Positions 33,476 to 42,951 of a stretch of DNA of 64,000 nucleotides are shown here, one piece after another. The translations under genes and the position numbers were made by a program. Source of the stretch: Neopusillimonas maritima (GTDB taxonomy: Bacteria > Pseudomonadota > Gammaproteobacteria > Burkholderiales > Burkholderiaceae_B); assembly GCF_040930455.2 (NCBI RefSeq), contig NZ_CP170494.1. One strand, given 5' to 3'. The notes under the pieces were generated by a model. That model did not search any database. It saw nothing but the letters and a program-made list of their open reading frames with translations, and was not told where the DNA came from. Each line of letters starts with the position of its first letter. The stretch's first letter is position 1.

Positions 33476-35392
33476 CTAAGCAGGATTGGTTGCCGTATCG
33501 GAGCCACCTTCTTTATTATCAGAGGCCGACACCCCCTCGGAAGGCGTACTGCCTGAAGACGAATCGTCGGAGGACTCATCCAAACCTTTGGGAGGCCGAG
33601 GCGGACGACCAGACATAATGTCGTCGATTTGATCGGCATCGATGGTTTCCCACTCCAGCAGTGCTTTGGTCATGGCTTCCATTTTGTCGCGGTTACCTTC
33701 GATAATGTCGCGCGCAACCGTGTACTGCTGATCAATGATATTACGAATTTCCTGATCAACCTTTTGCATGGTGGACTCAGACACATGCGTTGTTTTCGTT
33801 ACGCTGCGCCCCAAAAAGACTTCACCTTCATTCTCGGCGTACACCATAGGCCCAAGAGATTCAGTCATGCCGTAACGTGTCACGATGTCGCGTGCGATGG
33901 CCGTTGCCCGCTCGAAGTCGTTCGATGCGCCCGTCGTCATTTGATTCATGAACACTTCTTCAGCAATACGCCCCCCGAACAACACCGCAATGGTATTCAG
34001 CAGACGCTCCTTGTCCATACTATAGCGATCACCTTCAGGCAACTGCATGGTGACGCCCAATGCACGACCGTGTGGAATGATAGTAACTTTATGGACCGGA
34101 TCTGTTTTGGGTAACGAACGCGCCACCAGCGCATGGCCGGACTCGTGATAAGCCGTATTACGCCGCTCTTCTTCCGGCATGACAAGACCGCGACGTTCAG
34201 CGCCCATAATGATCTTGTCTTTGGCTTTCTCGAAGTCTTGCATGTCAACGGTTCGACCACTTCGCCGTGCCGCAAATAGCGCAGCCTCATTCACCAGGTT
34301 AGCCAAATCCGCACCGGAAAACCCGGGTGTGCCGCGCGCCAGCACATGGGCGTCGACGTTGGTTGAAAGCGGTACTTTACGCATGTGCACTTTCAAAATT
34401 TGTTCACGGCCACGAATATCCGGCAGGCCCACTACAACCTGACGGTCGAAACGGCCGGGACGCAATAACGCCGGGTCGAGCACATCGGGACGGTTAGTGG
34501 CGGCAATAACCAAAACACCCTGCCCGGTCTCAAAGCCGTCCATTTCAACCAGCAATTGGTTCAAGGTTTGTTCGCGCTCGTCGTTACCGCCGCCCAAACC
34601 TGCACCGCGTTGACGACCCACGGCATCGATTTCATCAATGAAAATAATGCAAGGGGCCTGCTTCTTGGCGTTTTCGAACATGTCGCGAACGCGTGCGGCG
34701 CCCACGCCAACGAACATCTCAACGAAATCCGAACCGGAAATACTGAAAAACGGTACTTTCGCCTCGCCGGCAATTGCCTTGGCCAACAAAGTTTTACCGG
34801 TACCCGGCGACCCGACAAGCAGAACGCCGCGTGGAATACGCCCGCCCAGACGCTGAAACTTGGTTGGGTCGCGCAGGAAATCAACCAATTCTTTAACGTC
34901 TTCCTTGGCTTCGTCGCAGCCCGCCACATCGGCAAACGTAATATTGTTGGTGTTTTCGTCCATCATGCGGGCACGTGATTTACCGAAACTGAACGCACCA
35001 CCCTTGCCGCCACCTTGCATTTGGCGCATGAAGAAAATCCATACCGCGATTAACAACAGCATGGGGAACCAGGAGATAAACACACTGGCAAGGAACGAGG
35101 GCTCTTCCCGGGCTTTGCCGGAAACCTGCACACCCGACTTGACCAGCTCCGGCACCATCCAGAGATCACCCGGGGAGGTTAATGTGTAAGGACGACCGGA
35201 TTCAGGCGTCACGTGTAGCGTGTCCCCCTGGATATCCACCTTGGAAATACGCCCAGCCCGGGCGTCATCCATGAACTGGGTATATGTGACGGTTTCAGAC
35301 GTGGTCACACGACCATCGAACTGCTTAAAAACCGTAAACAGCACCAGTGCAATCACCATCCAGATTGCGACTTTGGAAAACGAGTTGTTCAA
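33476..35392 (-). CDS. ftsH: ATP-dependent zinc metalloprotease FtsH
   Basis: Membrane AAA+ protease that degrades misfolded membrane proteins, LpxC and sigma-32. About 638 aa: two N-terminal membrane helices (~5-23 and ~98-117) flank a periplasmic domain, then the AAA module (Walker A GSPGTGKTLLA, Walker B IIFIDEIDAVGRQRG, second region RPGRFDRQ) and the protease zinc motif HESGHA. An acidic Ser/Gly-rich tail follows. The start is most likely TTG at 35392 (product beginning MNNSFSKVAIW), because CAGGAGG lies six bases ahead. The TTG at 35398 abuts that box. A Ser replaces the usual Pro in Walker A. It lies 87 bp after rlmE. Confidence 0.96.
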   Translation of the reverse strand: MNNSFSKVAIWMVIALVLFTVFKQFDGRVTTSETVTYTQFMDDARAGRISKVDIQGDTLHVTPESGRPYTLTSPGDLWMVPELVKSGVQVSGKAREEPSFLASVFISWFPMLLLIAVWIFFMRQMQGGGKGGAFSFGKSRARMMDENTNNITFADVAGCDEAKEDVKELVDFLRDPTKFQRLGGRIPRGVLLVGSPGTGKTLLAKAIAGEAKVPFFSISGSDFVEMFVGVGAARVRDMFENAKKQAPCIIFIDEIDAVGRQRGAGLGGGNDEREQTLNQLLVEMDGFETGQGVLVIAATNRPDVLDPALLRPGRFDRQVVVGLPDIRGREQILKVHMRKVPLSTNVDAHVLARGTPGFSGADLANLVNEAALFAARRSGRTVDMQDFEKAKDKIIMGAERRGLVMPEEERRNTAYHESGHALVARSLPKTDPVHKVTIIPHGRALGVTMQLPEGDRYSMDKERLLNTIAVLFGGRIAEEVFMNQMTTGASNDFERATAIARDIVTRYGMTESLGPMVYAENEGEVFLGRSVTKTTHVSESTMQKVDQEIRNIIDQQYTVARDIIEGNRDKMEAMTKALLEWETIDADQIDDIMSGRPPRPPKGLDESSDDSSSGSTPSEGVSASDNKEGGSDTATNPA

Positions 35393-35479
35393 CGCCAACC
35401 TCCTGAAAATACCCGGCCAGACAAAACTGACAGAAATCTGACCAACCGCTGATAAGCCATTCTAACCTGTCCGACGGTT

Positions 35480-36136
35480 TTATGGGAAAACCCTGATACC
35501 CGTAGACTTAAGACGCTGTCCGACAAGAAAAGTTTCTGAAGACTTATCGCGCGACGCCTTGGGTTTGCGCTCTACCACACGTACAAAGTGTTGTTTGAAC
35601 ATCTGGACGATTTGAGAAAACCCACTGCCGTGAAACGCCTTCACAATAAGCGTCCCATCAGGCTTTAGATGATTCATCGAAAATTCAAGCGCCAACTCAC
35701 AAACATGCTGGATACGTGCGGAATCTGCCGCCCCTACACCCGATAAGTTGGGGGCCATGTCGGAAATAACAAGGTCAACCTTCGAACCTCCCAGCATTTC
35801 CTCAAGCTGACCAAGCACACTTTCCTCACGAAAGTCTCCCTGAATAAACTCCACCCCGGCAATGGGCTCCATGGGTAATAGATCTAATGCGATAATACGC
35901 CCATCGACTCGCCCACCGGCTCCAAGCAATCGCTCGCGTACAACCTGCGACCAACTGCCCGGTGTTGCACCCAGGTCAACCACAACGTCACCCTTACGCA
36001 ACAGTTTTTCGGTGTCCAGTATTTCGGTTAATTTGTATGCCGCGCGTGCGCGATAGCCCTTTTGTTGCGCCATTTTCACAAAAGGGTCGTTAATATGCTG
36101 GTGAACCCAGTTTTTCGAGAATTTTTTCTTCGCCAT
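35480..36136 (-). CDS. rlmE: 23S rRNA 2'-O-methyltransferase (U2552)
   Basis: FtsJ/RrmJ-type methyltransferase of 218 aa acting on 23S rRNA U2552 during late 50S assembly. The K-D-K-E catalytic set is visible: RARAAYK, ISDMAPN, LIVKAFHG and SSETF. The SAM-binding loop is VVDLGATPGSWSQV. It is first in the rlmE-ftsH-folP-glmM operon and divergent from yhbY across 17 bp, the standard arrangement. Confidence 0.96.
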   Translation of the reverse strand: MAKKKFSKNWVHQHINDPFVKMAQQKGYRARAAYKLTEILDTEKLLRKGDVVVDLGATPGSWSQVVRERLLGAGGRVDGRIIALDLLPMEPIAGVEFIQGDFREESVLGQLEEMLGGSKVDLVISDMAPNLSGVGAADSARIQHVCELALEFSMNHLKPDGTLIVKAFHGSGFSQIVQMFKQHFVRVVERKPKASRDKSSETFLVGQRLKSTGIRVFP

Positions 36137-36153
36137 TCCCTTACAATCTCTTT

Positions 36154-36744
36154 ATGCCGAAATTAGAACTTACTTCGCAAGAACGCAGCGCACTTCGCGC
36201 CCGCGCCCACCCTTTGCGCCCCGTCGTTTTACTTGGCGACAAGGGCCTCACCGAGGCTGTCATCAAGGAAATCGACCGTAATCTTACCGCGCACCAGCTT
36301 ATTAAAGTAAAAGCTGCCGGTGAAGACCGCGACTCCCGTCAGGAAATGCTTGACACTTTATGTGAAACCTTATCGTGTGCACCCGTCCACCATTTGGGCA
36401 AAACATTAATTCTGTATCGCCCCAATGAGTCGGAATTGGCCGCTCAAGCTGCCGATTTACAGACCCGCGCCGTGCGCAGGGCATCGGAACCTCACACACC
36501 CAAAAAACTGGCCGCATCGGGCATCACCCGCACCCGCAAAGGCGAAATCGCAAAGCGTGCAGCCCGTAAAACAGAGCGTCTTGAAGAAGCCGCTCCGCAA
36601 GCGCGAAGAGCAATGTCAATGGAAGGCCTGCAAAAACCCGGTATGCGTAAAGTTGCCGGCTCACATGGCATTCCCAAACGATCCGGCAGCGCGCTGTCTT
36701 TGAAAGCCGGTGCCCGGCGGCGCCTGAGCACCAGAAGCCGTTAA
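36154..36744 (+). CDS. yhbY: YhbY-type CRM-domain RNA-binding protein with basic C-terminal extension
   Basis: Ribosome-assembly RNA-binding protein. Residues ~1-97 form the CRM domain: LTSQERSALRARAHPLRPVVLLGDKGLTEAVIKEIDRNLTAHQLIKVK, with the GxxG-like loop VLLGDKG. E. coli YhbY is about 97 aa. Here a further ~100 residues, rich in Arg, Lys, Ala and Ser (RRASEPHTPKKL, KRAARKTERLEE, RRRLSTRSR), form a probably disordered basic tail that could contact rRNA. It is divergent from rlmE, as expected for this neighbourhood. The fold call is firm; the role of the tail is unknown. Confidence 0.9.
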   Translation: MPKLELTSQERSALRARAHPLRPVVLLGDKGLTEAVIKEIDRNLTAHQLIKVKAAGEDRDSRQEMLDTLCETLSCAPVHHLGKTLILYRPNESELAAQAADLQTRAVRRASEPHTPKKLAASGITRTRKGEIAKRAARKTERLEEAAPQARRAMSMEGLQKPGMRKVAGSHGIPKRSGSALSLKAGARRRLSTRSR

Positions 36745-36800
36745 GCCTTGTATTGCAGCCTTCTAAAAACAAAAGCCCGTCACGCTTTCGGTGCGGGCCT

Positions 36801-36826
36801 GCAACAAAATTGCGCCTTCAGGCGCT
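36801..36826 (-). terminator. Probable terminator after greA
   Basis: On the minus strand GCGCCT-GA-AGGCGC is followed by AATTTTGTT. A second hairpin (GCCCG...CGGGC with CAC/GTG) at about 36775-36800 lies next to it and may end yhbY transcripts on the plus strand. Confidence 0.55.
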
Positions 36827-36859
36827 TGCCTGACGCATGAGTAACGCCGGACTGACTAA

Positions 36860-37336
36860 TCAGACGTAGCTGATCGACAAGACTTCGTACTCACGCACAC
36901 CCGAGGGCGCCTGAACCTCAACAACATCGCCTTCCGAACGACCAATTATTGCACGAGCGACCGGACTGGAAATAGAGATGCGATTTTCGCGGATATCCGC
37001 CTCAATATCACCCACAATCTGATAGCGGACCCGTTTCCCTGATTCCAGGTCCTCGATTTCCACAGTTGCGCCGAATACCGCCTTGCCCTCGCTATCAAGT
37101 GTCGAGGGGTCAATAACTTGCGCATTCGACAAGGTTCCTTCCAACTCTTTGATACGACCTTCCACAAACGCCTGCCGTTCACGCGCAGCATCGTACTCGG
37201 CGTTCTCCGACAAATCGCCTTGAGCACGTGCTTCGGCAATGGCATTAATTACCTCGGGCCGTTCCACGGTTTTCAATCGATGTAATTCTTGTTGTAAGCG
37301 CTCAACACCGCTTACTGTCAACGGAATCGCAGACAT
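36860..37336 (-). CDS. greA: Transcript cleavage factor GreA
   Basis: Rescues backtracked RNA polymerase by stimulating cleavage of the transcript 3' end. The 158-aa protein has an N-terminal coiled-coil with the acidic tip GDLSENAEYDAA (the Asp and Glu that place the catalytic magnesium) and a C-terminal FKBP-like domain (SPVARAIIGRSEGDVVEVQAP). Length is normal. In related genomes greA follows carB; here an SDR gene and a uracil permease lie between them. Confidence 0.97.
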   Translation of the reverse strand: MSAIPLTVSGVERLQQELHRLKTVERPEVINAIAEARAQGDLSENAEYDAARERQAFVEGRIKELEGTLSNAQVIDPSTLDSEGKAVFGATVEIEDLESGKRVRYQIVGDIEADIRENRISISSPVARAIIGRSEGDVVEVQAPSGVREYEVLSISYV

Positions 37337-37508
37337 AATGCTTCCTGAATAAAGTAAAAAGACGCCCCGAGAGGAGCGCCGGATTGATCACAACAATGTT
37401 GTGGAGACAAAGCAAATCCCCGGATCGAAGAACCGGGGATCTGGGGTTATTGTCGGCAAAGTTCAGATAAAAAGCAAGTCATTAGGTTAAACGAATTAAA
37501 ACTAATGG
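37337..37508. promoter_or_regulatory. greA promoter region with a perfect palindrome and an uraA terminator
   Basis: CACAAC-AAT-GTTGTG (37389-37403) is an exact inverted repeat of unknown use. ATCCCCGG (37416-37423) pairs with CCGGGGAT (37433-37440), and on the minus strand is followed by TTTGCTTTG, a plausible terminator for the upstream permease gene. No gene is seen in this gap. Confidence 0.5.
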
Positions 37509-38834
37509 TTATAGCGATTTTCCACGACTGCCAATTCGTAACAGCGCATACAGAATAATCGCGCCGAATGTAGCCGTACCGATGCCGTCCAGGCGGAACG
37601 CACCCAACTGAAGCCCAAAATTACCGGCGCCCAGTACCAACGTAACCGATGCCACAATCAAATTACGATTATTGGTGAAGTCAACCTGATTAACCACCCA
37701 GATACGAGCACCCGCAATGGCAATGAGCCCAAAAACCACAATTGACATGCCACCCAGGACCGGCCCTGGAATTAATTGGATCAACGCACCAAACTTGGGT
37801 GAAAAGCCAAGAAAAATAGCGATTAAAGCCGCAATAACAAAAACCAATGACGCGTAAATACGGGTCACGGTCATGACACCAATATTCTCGGCATAGGTTG
37901 TCACGCCTGTTCCCCCAACGGCGCCCGACACCATGGTGGCAACCCCGTCCCCAACGAATGCCCGACCCAGATATTTATCGAGATTCTGGCCGGTCATCGC
38001 GCTGACGGCCTTGATATGCCCCAAATTTTCGGCCACAAGAATGATGGCAACCGGGGCAATGACGCTCATGGCGCCAACTTCGAAAACCGGGCTGGAGAAT
38101 GTGGGCAGGCCGAACCACGCCGCGCTTGCTACACCGCTGAAATCCATTGGGGTACCGAAACCCATGCCGTTAGCCAAAACCCAATACAGAAAACAAGCCA
38201 AAAGCAGGCCAACCAGAATAAGCAACCGTTGCGTAACCCCGCGGGTATAGACCGCTACGCCGCCCACGCATAAAACGGTTAGCAGCGCCATGAGCGCTTC
38301 GAAAGTGGTACCGCCCATTGCCCCTTTTACGGCAATAGGCGCCAGGTTCAAACCAATGACGGCCACAATGGAGCCGGTAACAACCGGCGGCATCCAATTG
38401 TCGATCCAATTGGCGCCGTCGCCGGAACGCGCGTTGACCCACCAAACAATCAGGCCAATAACCGTATACACGACCCCGCAGGCAATAATTGCCCCCAGCG
38501 CCACGCCGATATTGGCATTGGGCCCGGCGCCGGCATAGCCGGTTACCGCAATGACCCCACCAATAAATGCAAAACTGGATCCTAAATAACTGGGGACACG
38601 CCCGCCCACAAAGAAAAAGAAGATAAGGGTCCCGATACCGGACATAAGAATCGCGACATTGGGATCAAACCCCATTAAAAGCGGCGCAAGAATCGTGGAA
38701 CCAAACATGGCCACCACGTGCTGTGCGCCCATCGCCACATTCTGAGGCCACGACATGTATTCGTTGGGCTGAACCACCCCTCCCTGAGCATCCGGGCTGA
38801 CTTTACGCCAGGCTGGGAAATAAGAATCTGACAT
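37509..38834 (-). CDS. uraA: NCS2-family nucleobase permease, uracil type
   Basis: Proton-coupled uracil (or xanthine) importer of 441 aa with about 14 membrane segments. Family motifs include QHVVAMFGSTILAPLLMGFDPNVAI near the start, the substrate-site helix VAENLGHIKAVSAMTGQNLDKYLGRAFVGDGVATMVSGAVGGTGVTTYAENIGVM with its Glu residues, and GPVLGGMSIVVFGLIAIAG. These are closer to UraA/PyrP than to the xanthine branch. It sits on the same strand as and near carAB, which supplies carbamoyl phosphate for pyrimidine synthesis, supporting a uracil salvage role. No attenuator or riboswitch was recognised upstream. Confidence 0.87.
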   Translation of the reverse strand: MSDSYFPAWRKVSPDAQGGVVQPNEYMSWPQNVAMGAQHVVAMFGSTILAPLLMGFDPNVAILMSGIGTLIFFFFVGGRVPSYLGSSFAFIGGVIAVTGYAGAGPNANIGVALGAIIACGVVYTVIGLIVWWVNARSGDGANWIDNWMPPVVTGSIVAVIGLNLAPIAVKGAMGGTTFEALMALLTVLCVGGVAVYTRGVTQRLLILVGLLLACFLYWVLANGMGFGTPMDFSGVASAAWFGLPTFSSPVFEVGAMSVIAPVAIILVAENLGHIKAVSAMTGQNLDKYLGRAFVGDGVATMVSGAVGGTGVTTYAENIGVMTVTRIYASLVFVIAALIAIFLGFSPKFGALIQLIPGPVLGGMSIVVFGLIAIAGARIWVVNQVDFTNNRNLIVASVTLVLGAGNFGLQLGAFRLDGIGTATFGAIILYALLRIGSRGKSL

Positions 38835-38918
38835 TGAAATGCCTTTTTAAAGTGTCGTTAATATTGAAATTGATTTACAGTTGGGCGTGAGTTTAAGGGT
38901 GTGTCCGCACAACCGCAA

Positions 38919-39680
38919 CTATTCAGATGCCCGCGGCTTGCGCTTTCGCTTCTGGGCCGCCCGGTCATAAAGGAAATTCGGTACTAAACCAAGCATTCGC
39001 CCCACCCACGCCATTTGCCAGGGTATAACGCGATAACCGTCGCCCCGCTCAATCGCTTTGGCCGCGCGCTCGGCAAACGCATCAACCGGCATTAAAAACG
39101 GCATATGGTAGGGATTATGCGCCGTCATGGGAGTATCAATAAATCCGGGAGCCAACGTAATGACCTTTATCCCGGTGTTGGTGAGCTCTACCCGCAAACT
39201 TTCACAATAATTGCGCACGGCGGCCTTTGATGCACTGTAAGCGCCTGCACCCGGCAAACCCCGAACGCCGGCAACACTGCCCACCGCCACCAATCGGCCG
39301 TCTGATCTGGCTTTCATGCCGGCAATAAATGGCTCGAATGTCGCCACGGTGGCCATCACATTGGTCTGCATGATGCGCTGAAAGATTTCGAAATCCTCCT
39401 CGGCCTCGGTCAGCGTTCCAACACTGATACCCGCCGACGCGATCACGACATCAACCGGCCCAATTGACTGAAAAGCATGCGCGGCCTCATGCAAGGCATC
39501 GCGATTGTTTACATCAAGCACATAGGTTTGATGGTATTCGCCCTGAACCGAGTCAATCACCTTTTGAAGCGCATCGGCTCGACGGCCAACCAAACCCAAC
39601 TCACATCCTTGAGCGGCATAAAAACGGGCGAGCGCGGCACCAATGCCGCTGCTCGCCCCGGTAATGAATACGCGCTTCAT
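38919..39680 (-). CDS. Short-chain dehydrogenase/reductase
   Basis: Classical SDR of 253 aa. NAD(P)-binding TGASSGIGAALARFYAAQG at the N-terminus, NAG-equivalent ASAGIS, the catalytic Ser in AVGSVAG and the YSASK catalytic pair with Lys are all present. Rossmann-fold residue Arg after GLVGR suggests NADP preference. The C-terminal AQKRKRKPR tail is basic. Substrate unknown. The ATG at 39680 follows the carB stop by about 22 bp with AAGG ahead of it, so it may be transcribed with carAB. Confidence 0.85.
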   Translation of the reverse strand: MKRVFITGASSGIGAALARFYAAQGCELGLVGRRADALQKVIDSVQGEYHQTYVLDVNNRDALHEAAHAFQSIGPVDVVIASAGISVGTLTEAEEDFEIFQRIMQTNVMATVATFEPFIAGMKARSDGRLVAVGSVAGVRGLPGAGAYSASKAAVRNYCESLRVELTNTGIKVITLAPGFIDTPMTAHNPYHMPFLMPVDAFAERAAKAIERGDGYRVIPWQMAWVGRMLGLVPNFLYDRAAQKRKRKPRASE

Positions 39681-39702
39681 TAACCTTGCCCGCCCTCGGT
39701 CA

Positions 39703-42700
39703 CTATACAACCAGGGTTTTATGCAAGTGTTGCAACGAATAAACTTTCAGGCCGTCACCCTGACGCAGATATTGCAAGCCTTCAACAGCGGCACGTGCAC
39801 CGGCAATAGTTGTAAAGAACGTCACCCTGGAGGCCAGCGCGACCGTACGAATATGACGTGAGTCTGCAATGGCGTTACGACGCTCTTCCACCGTGTTGAT
39901 GACCAAGGCAATTTCATTATTCTTGACCATGTCGACAATGTTCGGGCGCCCTTCTGCCACCTTGTTGACAACTTGAACCGGAATACCGGCCGCCTCGATC
40001 GCTGACGCGGTGCCTCGGGTTGCCACAACGCTGAACCCGAGATCTGCCAAACCACGCGCGACCTCAACCGCCTTGGGCTTGTCTTGCGCCTTCACGCTGA
40101 TGAACGCCACACCGGATTTCGGCAAAGTGACACCGGCAGCCATTTGCGACTTCACAAACGCTTCACCGAAGCTTTCTCCTACACCCATTACTTCGCCCGT
40201 GGACTTCATTTCCGGCCCGAGAATCGTGTCTACGCCGGGGAACTTAACAAACGGGAATACGGCTTCTTTAACCGAAAAATACTGAGGCACCACCTCTTTG
40301 GTAACACCCAAATCGGCCAGAGAACGGCCTGCCATCACGCGGGCTGAGATTTTCGCCAACTGCAGCCCAGTAACCTTGGAAACATAAGGAACCGTTCGAG
40401 AAGCGCGCGGATTCACTTCAAGAACATAAACTTCGTTGTCTTGAAGGGCAAACTGGACATTCATCAACCCTTTCACATTCAAGGCACGGGCCATCAGCCC
40501 TGTTTGACGCTTGATTTCCTCGATTTCCTGTTCCGACAAGGAATAAGGCGGCAAACTGCAAGCCGAATCTCCTGAGTGGACACCGGCTTGTTCAATGTGC
40601 TCCATTACGCCCCCGATAAACACCTTTTCGCCGTCGGAAATGCAATCGACGTCGACTTCGGTTGCATTGTTCAGGAAGTGATCAAGCAAAACCGGGGAAT
40701 CGTTGCTAACTTTCACCGCTTCACGCATATAGCGTTCCAGATCGGCGGGTTCGTGCACAATTTCCATGGCGCGGCCACCCAGCACATAGCTGGGCCGCAC
40801 GACCAACGGGTAGCCAATTTCGGCTGCCAAGGCCATTGCCTCGCCCTCTGTACGGGCAGTTCTGTTCGGAGGTTGCCGCAAACCAAGCTTGCTGAGCAAT
40901 TTCTGGAAACGCTCCCGGTCTTCCGCAATGTCGATTGATTCCGGGCTGGTCCCGATAATGGGTACGCCGTTTGCTTCAAGGGCACGCGCCAGTTTTAACG
41001 GGGTTTGCCCGCCATATTGCACAATCATGCCAATCGGCTTTTCCTTGTGCACGATTTCCAATACGTCCTCAAGCGTGAGTGGCTCGAAATAGAGCCTGTC
41101 GGACGTATCGTAATCGGTGGAAACCGTTTCCGGATTGCAATTGACCATAATGGTTTCATAACCATCATCACGTAATGCCAGAGCGGCGTGAACGCAACAG
41201 TAGTCGAACTCAATTCCCTGACCAATACGGTTCGGACCACCGCCCAGAACAATAATTTTCTGTTTATCAGTAGGAGCCGATTCGCATTCCTCTTCATAAG
41301 TGGAATACATGTAAGCGGTTTTGGTTTCGAATTCCGCCGCGCAGGTGTCAACCCGCTTATATACCGGACGAACCCCAAGTTGATGGCGCACTTTACGCAC
41401 TTCACCCTCAGAGGTATCAAGCAAAAAAGCCAGACGACGGTCGGAAAACCCGCGACGTTTCAATTCGCGCATCGTGTCGTGATCAAGATCGGCCAGCGTG
41501 CGCTGTTCAAGCGCCAGCTCAATGTCGACAATTTCCTTGATTTGAGCCAGAAACCATGGGTCGATCTTGGTTAGGTTGTGTACTTCGTCGAGCGTAAAAC
41601 CCTGTGCAAAAGCATCGCCCACATACCAGATACGCTCCGGCCCAGGCTCACCCAACTCAACCTGAATTTTTTCACGGTCAGTCGTTTTCTGATTCAAGCC
41701 GTCAACCCCAACCTCAAGGCCTCTCAAGGCTTTCTGGAATGACTCCTGGAACGTGCGACCCATTGCCATGACTTCGCCAACCGACTTCATTTGTGTGGTT
41801 AAGCGGGAATCGGCCTGAGGAAATTTCTCGAACGCAAAACGCGGGACTTTGGTTACCACGTAATCGATTGTGGGCTCGAATGAGGCAGGCGTTGCACCAC
41901 CGGTAATTTCATTGCGCAACTCGTCGAGCGTATAACCCACCGCCAGACGCGCAGCCACTTTCGCAATCGGAAAGCCGGTAGCTTTCGACGCCAAAGCCGA
42001 TGAGCGCGAAACACGCGGGTTCATTTCAATGACAATCATGCGGCCATTGTGCGGATTCAGGGCAAACTGAACATTCGACCCACCTGTATCAACACCGATT
42101 TCACGCAATACCGCGATCGATGCATCACGCATGATCTGATATTCCTTGTCGGTTAAGGTTTGCGCCGGGGCCACCGTAATGGAGTCGCCCGTGTGCACGC
42201 CCATCGGGTCCAGGTTCTCGATTGAGCACACGATAATGCAGTTGTCGGCGCGGTCGCGCACCACTTCCATTTCGTACTCTTTCCAGCCCAGCAACGACTC
42301 TTCGATTAAAAGTTCATTGGTAGGTGAGGCTTCCAGACCACGACGACAAATGGTTTCGAACTCTTCAGTGTTATAGGCAATACCGCCACCTGAACCGCCC
42401 AACGTGAAGCTGGGGCGAATCACCACTGGAAACCCTGCTCCACCCGAGACTTCAGAGATTTGACGCTGGACATCCCATGCCTCGTCCATTGAATGCGCAA
42501 GCCCGGACTTGGCAGACTCAAGACCAATTTTGGTCATGGCATCTTTAAATTTCAGCCTGTCTTCCGCTTTATCGATTGCGGCCGCATTCGCACCGATCAA
42601 CTCAACGCCATGCTTTTCCAACACACCGAAACGCTCGAGATCAAGCGCGCAATTAAGCGCCGTTTGTCCACCCATCGTAGGCAAAAGCGCATCGGGCTTC

Positions 42701-42942
42701 TCAACTTCAATAATCTTTTCAACCGCTTGCCATGTAATGGGTTCAACGTAAGTAACGTCGGCGGTTTCCGGATCCGTCATGATGGTCGCCGGATTACTAT
42801 TGACCAGAATAGTGCGATAGCCCTCGGCTTTCAGCGATTTGCAGGCCTGGGCGCCGGAGTAGTCAAATTCGCAGGCTTGCCCAATAACAATTGGGCCCGC
42901 ACCAATAATAAGAATGCTTTTAATATCTGTACGCTTTGGCAT
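39703..42942 (-). CDS. carB: Carbamoyl-phosphate synthase large subunit
   Basis: Makes carbamoyl phosphate from bicarbonate, ammonia and two ATP, feeding arginine and pyrimidine synthesis. The 1079-aa protein contains two ATP-grasp halves (SFTLGGSGGGIAYN and SYVLGGRAMEIV are the two glycine-rich loops), the oligomerisation domain between them, and a C-terminal MGS-like allosteric domain (VVATRGTASAIEAAGIPVQVVNKVAEGRPNIVDM). Motifs and length are normal. It follows carA by 9 bp. Confidence 0.98.
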   Translation of the reverse strand: MPKRTDIKSILIIGAGPIVIGQACEFDYSGAQACKSLKAEGYRTILVNSNPATIMTDPETADVTYVEPITWQAVEKIIEVEKPDALLPTMGGQTALNCALDLERFGVLEKHGVELIGANAAAIDKAEDRLKFKDAMTKIGLESAKSGLAHSMDEAWDVQRQISEVSGGAGFPVVIRPSFTLGGSGGGIAYNTEEFETICRRGLEASPTNELLIEESLLGWKEYEMEVVRDRADNCIIVCSIENLDPMGVHTGDSITVAPAQTLTDKEYQIMRDASIAVLREIGVDTGGSNVQFALNPHNGRMIVIEMNPRVSRSSALASKATGFPIAKVAARLAVGYTLDELRNEITGGATPASFEPTIDYVVTKVPRFAFEKFPQADSRLTTQMKSVGEVMAMGRTFQESFQKALRGLEVGVDGLNQKTTDREKIQVELGEPGPERIWYVGDAFAQGFTLDEVHNLTKIDPWFLAQIKEIVDIELALEQRTLADLDHDTMRELKRRGFSDRRLAFLLDTSEGEVRKVRHQLGVRPVYKRVDTCAAEFETKTAYMYSTYEEECESAPTDKQKIIVLGGGPNRIGQGIEFDYCCVHAALALRDDGYETIMVNCNPETVSTDYDTSDRLYFEPLTLEDVLEIVHKEKPIGMIVQYGGQTPLKLARALEANGVPIIGTSPESIDIAEDRERFQKLLSKLGLRQPPNRTARTEGEAMALAAEIGYPLVVRPSYVLGGRAMEIVHEPADLERYMREAVKVSNDSPVLLDHFLNNATEVDVDCISDGEKVFIGGVMEHIEQAGVHSGDSACSLPPYSLSEQEIEEIKRQTGLMARALNVKGLMNVQFALQDNEVYVLEVNPRASRTVPYVSKVTGLQLAKISARVMAGRSLADLGVTKEVVPQYFSVKEAVFPFVKFPGVDTILGPEMKSTGEVMGVGESFGEAFVKSQMAAGVTLPKSGVAFISVKAQDKPKAVEVARGLADLGFSVVATRGTASAIEAAGIPVQVVNKVAEGRPNIVDMVKNNEIALVINTVEERRNAIADSRHIRTVALASRVTFFTTIAGARAAVEGLQYLRQGDGLKVYSLQHLHKTLVV

Positions 42943-42951
42943 GATGCTGAA

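Noticed and set aside
34600..34830. Ser in place of Pro in the FtsH Walker A (GSPGTGKT) as a defect
   Set aside because: The catalytic Lys/Thr and all other AAA motifs are intact; a conservative lineage variant is more likely.
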